The translations under genes were made by a program, and so were the position numbers. Shown one piece after another: positions 60,227 to 64,000 of a stretch of DNA of 64,000 nt. The DNA is taken from the NCBI RefSeq assembly GCF_021245725.1, contig NZ_JAJGSX010000018.1, forward strand, positions 1 through 64,000, written 5' to 3'. This DNA is from Pseudonocardia sp. TRM90224 (lineage in GTDB: Bacteria; Actinomycetota; Actinomycetes; Mycobacteriales; Pseudonocardiaceae). A model generated the notes under the pieces. That model saw only the letters and a list, made by a program, of their open reading frames with translations. It did no database searches and was not told the origin of the DNA. The stretch's first letter is position 1. The number at the start of each line of letters is the position of its first letter.

Positions 60227-62356
60227 TCAGATCAGGCCTGCAGCGCGGGCCCATCGGTACTTGGCGCCGAGCACGGCAACCGGCTTCTCGGTCGTGTAGG
60301 GGTAGGCGACGACCCCGTGCTCGTAGAGGTACTGGCTCGCCTGCTCGACCTCGGTGTCGCCGGCGAGCGATGCCACGATCGGCTTGTCGATCCCCGCTGC
60401 CCTCGCCTCGGCGGCGACCTTCGCCACCAGCTCGGCGAAGACCATCGGCGGCGTGACGATGGTGTGCCAGTAACCCAGGATCAGCGCGTGGATCCGGGGG
60501 TCCTGCAGCCCGAGGCGGATCGTCGCCTCGTACGTGCTCGGCGGCTCACCACCGGTGATGTCGACCGGGTTGCCGGCCGCACCGAACGGCGGGATGAACG
60601 CCCGGAAGGCCTCGTCGAGGTCCTGCGGGATCGTCATCAGCTGCAGCCCGTTCGCCTCGCAGGCGTCGGAGAGCAGCACACCGGAACCACCTGCGCCGGT
60701 GATGATGACGACGTTCTCGCCCTTGGGTGTCGGCAGCACCGGCAGCCCTCGTGCGTACTCCAACATGTCGTTCAGGCCGTACGCCCGCACGACGCCCGCC
60801 TGCCGGAGGATGTCGTCGTAGACCTTGTCGTCGCCGGCGAGCGCCCCGGTGTGCGAGCTGGCTGCCCGCGCTCCCGACGCCGTCCGGCCGGCCTTCAGCA
60901 CGACGACCGGCTTCTCCTTGGTCGTGCGCTGTGCTGCTGCGACGAATGCCCTCCCGTCTTTGAGGTCCTCGAGGTGCATCGCGACACACGTGGTGTTGTC
61001 GTCGGTCGCGAAGAACGTGAGCAGGTCGTCCTCGTCGATGTCGGACTTGTTGCCCAGCCCGACGATCGCCGACACACCGGTGTTGGTGCTGCGGGCGAAG
61101 CCGAGGATCGCCATGCCGATGCCGCCGCTCTGCGAGGTCAGCGCGACCCCGCCCTTGACGTCGAACGGCGTGCAGAAGGTCGCGCACAGGTTGTCGTGCG
61201 TGGAGTAGTAGCCGTAGATGTTGGGGCCGAGCAGCCGCACCCCGGATTCGCGGGCCGCGGTCACGAGCTCTTCCTGCAGCTCGACGTTGCCGGTCTCGGC
61301 GAACCCGGAGGGGATCAGCACCGCTACCGGCACACCTTTGGCGCCGACCTCGCGCACCGCGCCGACGACGAACTTCGCCGGCACCGCGAACACCGCGACG
61401 TCCACGTCACCGGGCACGTCCCCGATCTTCGCGTAGGCCTTGCGGCCCAACACCTCGTCGGCCTTGGGGTTGATCGGGTAGATCTCGCCGGCGTACCCGC
61501 CGTCGACGAGGTTGCGCATCACCGAGTTGCCGATCTTGCCCGTCTCGTTGGACGCGCCGATCACCGCGACGGCCCGCGGGTGCATCAGCCGGTTCATCAC
61601 CGCGAGGATCTCCTCGGGCGAGTGCTGCACCGGTGCGACGGTCTCCTCGGTCTCCAGCAGGATCCGGACGTCCGCGGCCGACGCGCCGTCTGGCCGGGCG
61701 AAGACCGGGTTGAGGTCGATCTCCCGGATCTCGGGGAAGTCGCTGACCAGGTCCGAGACCCGCACGATGACGTCGGCGAGCGCGCCGGCGTCGGCCAGCT
61801 CCGCACCGCGAGCGCCCTTGAGCACCTCGGCGGCGGCGATCGAGTCGAGCATCGACCGCGCGGTGTCGAGGTCCATCGGGGCGAGCCGGAACGTGACGTC
61901 CTTCGTGACCTCGACGAGCACGCCGCCGAGCCCGAAGACGACGACCTTGCCGAAGGTCGGGTCGGTGGTCGCCCCGATGATCACCTCGTGCCCGCCGGAG
62001 AGCATCTGCTGCACCTGCACGCCGTCGATGTCGGCGTCGGCGTCGTACGCCTTGGCGTTGGCGATGATCTCGTCGAAGGCAGCCTTCACCGCGTCGGCAC
62101 CCTCGACGCCGATCTTGACGCCGCCGGCCTCCGTCTTGTGCAGGATGTCGCGTGAAACGATCTTCATCGCGACCGGTCCGCCCAGGTCATCGGCTAGGCG
62201 TACAGCATCGTCGGCCGTTGTGGCGAGACCCTCCCCGGGTACCGGGATCCCGTAGGCCTCGCAGATCAGCCGTCCTTCCGGCGCGGTCAGCGAGTCGCGG
62301 CCCTCTGCGCGCGCCTTGCCGAGCGCCTCGCGGACCACGTCGCGGTCGTACGCCAC
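60227..62356 (-). CDS. NDP-forming acyl-CoA synthetase (acetate-CoA ligase, ADP-forming type)
   Basis: This 709-residue enzyme has the ATP-grasp domain first (about 1-225, VAMKIVSRDILHKTEAGGV) and then the CoA-binding and ligase domains (VIGASNETGKIGNSVM; phospho-His SHTGALAG about residue 500). Ordinary ADP-forming acetyl-CoA synthetase fusions have the opposite order. In this oxalate block it may make the first CoA ester or rescue CoA from formyl- or oxalyl-CoA. GTG start, one base after the frc stop. Confidence 0.88.
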   Translation of the reverse strand: MAYDRDVVREALGKARAEGRDSLTAPEGRLICEAYGIPVPGEGLATTADDAVRLADDLGGPVAMKIVSRDILHKTEAGGVKIGVEGADAVKAAFDEIIANAKAYDADADIDGVQVQQMLSGGHEVIIGATTDPTFGKVVVFGLGGVLVEVTKDVTFRLAPMDLDTARSMLDSIAAAEVLKGARGAELADAGALADVIVRVSDLVSDFPEIREIDLNPVFARPDGASAADVRILLETEETVAPVQHSPEEILAVMNRLMHPRAVAVIGASNETGKIGNSVMRNLVDGGYAGEIYPINPKADEVLGRKAYAKIGDVPGDVDVAVFAVPAKFVVGAVREVGAKGVPVAVLIPSGFAETGNVELQEELVTAARESGVRLLGPNIYGYYSTHDNLCATFCTPFDVKGGVALTSQSGGIGMAILGFARSTNTGVSAIVGLGNKSDIDEDDLLTFFATDDNTTCVAMHLEDLKDGRAFVAAAQRTTKEKPVVVLKAGRTASGARAASSHTGALAGDDKVYDDILRQAGVVRAYGLNDMLEYARGLPVLPTPKGENVVIITGAGGSGVLLSDACEANGLQLMTIPQDLDEAFRAFIPPFGAAGNPVDITGGEPPSTYEATIRLGLQDPRIHALILGYWHTIVTPPMVFAELVAKVAAEARAAGIDKPIVASLAGDTEVEQASQYLYEHGVVAYPYTTEKPVAVLGAKYRWARAAGLI

Positions 62357-62357
62357 C

Positions 62358-63596
62358 TCAGATCACCCCTGCTTCCTGCAATTGCGCGAAACGCTCGGGG
62401 TCCAGCCCCAACTCGTCCACGAAGACGTCCTTGTTGTGCTGTCCGAGCAGCGGCGAGGTCTCGATCTTCACCGGGGAGTCGGAGAGCTTGATGGGGCAAC
62501 CGACGGTCGTGAACGAGCCCCGCTCGGGGTGCTCGACCGTCACGATCATGTTGTTCTCGGCGAGCGACGCGTCCTCGATCAGCTCCTTGGTGGAGAGGAT
62601 CGGGCCGCAGGGGATGTTGTGCGCGTTGAGCTGCGCCAACACCTCCCACTTGTCCAGGTGCATCGACCATTCCTCGATGAGCTGGAACATCTTGCCGAGC
62701 TTGGGCAGGCGCGCCTCCGGGGTGGCCCACTCCGGGTCCTCCGTGAGGTCGGGACGGCCGATGAGCTGGCTGATCGGCGCCCACCCCGGTGGCTGGACGA
62801 TCACGTAGATGTAGTCGTTCGGGCCACCGGGAGCGCACTTGACCGCCCACCCCGGCTGCCCGCCGCCCGACGCGTTGCCGGAGCGCGGCACCTCCTCGCC
62901 GAAGTCCTCGTTCGGGTACTCGGCGAGCGGGCCGTGCGCGAGCCGCTGCTGGTCGCGCAGCTTCACGCGGCACAGGTTGAGCACCGCATGCTGCATCGCG
63001 ACGGAGACCCGCTGCCCGCGACCGGTCGAGTTGCGCTGCACCAGCGCCGCGAGGATGCCCGCGACGGCGTGCATGCCGGTGCCGGAGTCACCGATCTGCG
63101 AACCGGTGGCCACCGGCGGGCCGTCCTCGAACCCGGTGGTGCTCATCGAGCCGCCCATGGCCTGCGCGACGACCTCGTACGCCTTGTAGTGCGTGTACGG
63201 GCCCTCGCCGAAACCCTTGATCGACGCGTAGATCAGCTTGGGGTTGAGCTCCTGCAGCCGGTCCCACGTGAAGCCCATGCGGTCGACGGCGCCGGGTCCG
63301 AAGTTCTCGACGAGTACGTCGGACTCCTTCACCATCTGCGTGAAGAGCTCCTTGCCCTCGTCGCTCTTCATGTTCAGCGTGATGCTGCGCTTGTTGCAGT
63401 TGAGCATCGTGAAGTAGAGGGAGTCGACGTCGGGGAGGTCGCGCAGCTGCTTGCGCGTGATGTCCCCGCTCGGGGCCTCCAGCTTGACGACGTCCGCGCC
63501 CAACCAGGCGAGGATCTGGGTTGCGGAGGGACCGGACTGGACGTGGGTCATGTCGAGGACGCGGACCCCTGCGAGTGCACCGTTGCCGTCGCTCAT
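62358..63596 (-). CDS. frc: formyl-CoA:oxalate CoA-transferase
   Basis: This 412-residue class III CoA-transferase has the catalytic Asp in IGDSGTGMH (about residue 165), the N-terminal VLDMTHVQSGPSATQILAWLGADV and the glycine loop SGNASGGGQPG typical of Frc. It moves CoA from formyl-CoA to oxalate. The ATG at 63596 has GAGGTGA five bases upstream. It lies between oxc and the acyl-CoA synthetase. Confidence 0.95.
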   Translation of the reverse strand: MSDGNGALAGVRVLDMTHVQSGPSATQILAWLGADVVKLEAPSGDITRKQLRDLPDVDSLYFTMLNCNKRSITLNMKSDEGKELFTQMVKESDVLVENFGPGAVDRMGFTWDRLQELNPKLIYASIKGFGEGPYTHYKAYEVVAQAMGGSMSTTGFEDGPPVATGSQIGDSGTGMHAVAGILAALVQRNSTGRGQRVSVAMQHAVLNLCRVKLRDQQRLAHGPLAEYPNEDFGEEVPRSGNASGGGQPGWAVKCAPGGPNDYIYVIVQPPGWAPISQLIGRPDLTEDPEWATPEARLPKLGKMFQLIEEWSMHLDKWEVLAQLNAHNIPCGPILSTKELIEDASLAENNMIVTVEHPERGSFTTVGCPIKLSDSPVKIETSPLLGQHNKDVFVDELGLDPERFAQLQEAGVI

Positions 63597-63606
63597 GATC
63601 GTCACC

Positions 63607-64000
63607 TCACTTGTACATCGTCTGGTTCATGGTTCCGGGCGCGTACACGTCGGGATCGACCCAGACGTTGATCAAGGACGGCTTGCCGGACTCGCGGGCG
63701 CGCTGCAATGCCGGGCCGATGTCGGCCGGGTCGCGCACCTCTTCGCCGTAGCCGCCCAGCATCTGGGCGAACTTGTCGTAATGGACGTCGCCGAGCGTGT
63801 TCCCGACCCGGCCGCGGTCCTCGCCGTACTTGGCGATCTGGCCGTAGCGGATCTGGTTCATCGACGAGTTGTTGCCGACGATCCCGACGAACGGGAGGTT
63901 GTAGCGCACGAGCGTCTCGAAGTCCCAGCCGGTGAGGCTGAAGGCGCCGTCACCGAAGAGCGCGACGACCTCCTTGTCCGGCCGCGCGAGCTTCGCGGCG
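63607..64000 (-). CDS. oxc: oxalyl-CoA decarboxylase, C-terminal part (cut by window edge)
   Basis: The last 130 or so residues show a TPP-binding GDGAFSLTGWDFETL and GNNSSMNQIRYGQ, ending in PGTMNQTMYK, as in Oxc. It turns oxalyl-CoA into formyl-CoA and CO2. It is 10 bases from frc. The start is outside the window. Confidence 0.93.
   Translation of the reverse strand, partial: AAKLARPDKEVVALFGDGAFSLTGWDFETLVRYNLPFVGIVGNNSSMNQIRYGQIAKYGEDRGRVGNTLGDVHYDKFAQMLGGYGEEVRDPADIGPALQRARESGKPSLINVWVDPDVYAPGTMNQTMYK

Noticed and set aside
1..64000. tRNA or rRNA genes
   Set aside because: No cloverleaf with a recognisable T-loop was seen by eye; a tRNA scan could still find one.

Overview
The window is very GC-rich (about 70%). 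It has dense overlapping genes, many GTG and some TTG starts, and families typical of Actinobacteria: Lrp with two AsnC-type halves, Tat-exported sugar-binding lipoproteins, UdgX, an OtrA-like ribosome protection protein and a berberine-bridge-type oxidase. A member of the Pseudonocardiaceae or a close relative is the best guess; this is inference from style and content, because no rRNA or tRNA gene is visible. No phage gene, transposase or CRISPR array was found.

Layout. 1-4.2 kb: a tightly coupled pathway of unknown product (SAM methyltransferase, GT4 glycosyltransferase, a pterin-synthase-fold protein lacking the usual catalytic residues, a dehydrogenase) next to a divergent CDP-alcohol phosphatidyltransferase. 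4.4-6.5 kb: a TetM/OtrA-type ribosome protection GTPase with a possible leader peptide. 6.6-9.4 kb: a GntR/FCD regulator divergent from a two-subunit GMC dehydrogenase. 9.6-19.6 kb: beta-helix surface protein, DHA2 drug exporter, membrane GGDEF cyclase, UdgX plus stress-type SDR, Lrp-type regulator, a beta-lactamase-fold protein without its catalytic residues, and a TetR. 19.7-25 kb: a Dpp/Opp peptide importer. 25.4-38.8 kb: a carbohydrate region with LysR, hydroxyacid dehydrogenase, enolase-superfamily enzyme, two sugar ABC importers, LacI and a GH2 beta-galactosidase. 38.8-51.1 kb: housekeeping-type genes (methyltransferase, Nudix, RNase HI), a third sugar importer, a signal-peptidase-like protein, two more paralogous TetRs, a flavin oxidase, a GH20 hexosaminidase, an alpha/beta hydrolase and a NYN-LOTUS protein. 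51.3-64 kb: one minus-strand block for complete oxalate oxidation.

How the genes work together. In the oxalate block, an OxlT-like antiporter brings in oxalate. Formyl-CoA transferase (frc) and oxalyl-CoA decarboxylase (oxc, cut by the window edge) turn it into formate and CO2. A soluble NAD-dependent formate dehydrogenase (fdsGBAD with fdhD) oxidises formate to CO2 and NADH, and a beta-carbonic anhydrase sits between transport and FDH genes. An NDP-forming acyl-CoA synthetase probably primes or repairs the CoA cycle. In the sugar region, two promoters share the same -35/spacer/-10 design and the same palindromic operator, which points to one regulon of the local LacI protein. None of the three sugar importers encodes an ATPase, so all must borrow one from elsewhere.

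The most unusual property of the window is its intergenic DNA. At least three sequence families of large, nearly perfect inverted repeats recur, mostly within a few bases of stop codons. One family carries a LacI-type operator core in its loop, one is a nested 59-bp double palindrome with a separate hairpin head, and one copy of the latter sits in frame inside the beta-galactosidase gene.
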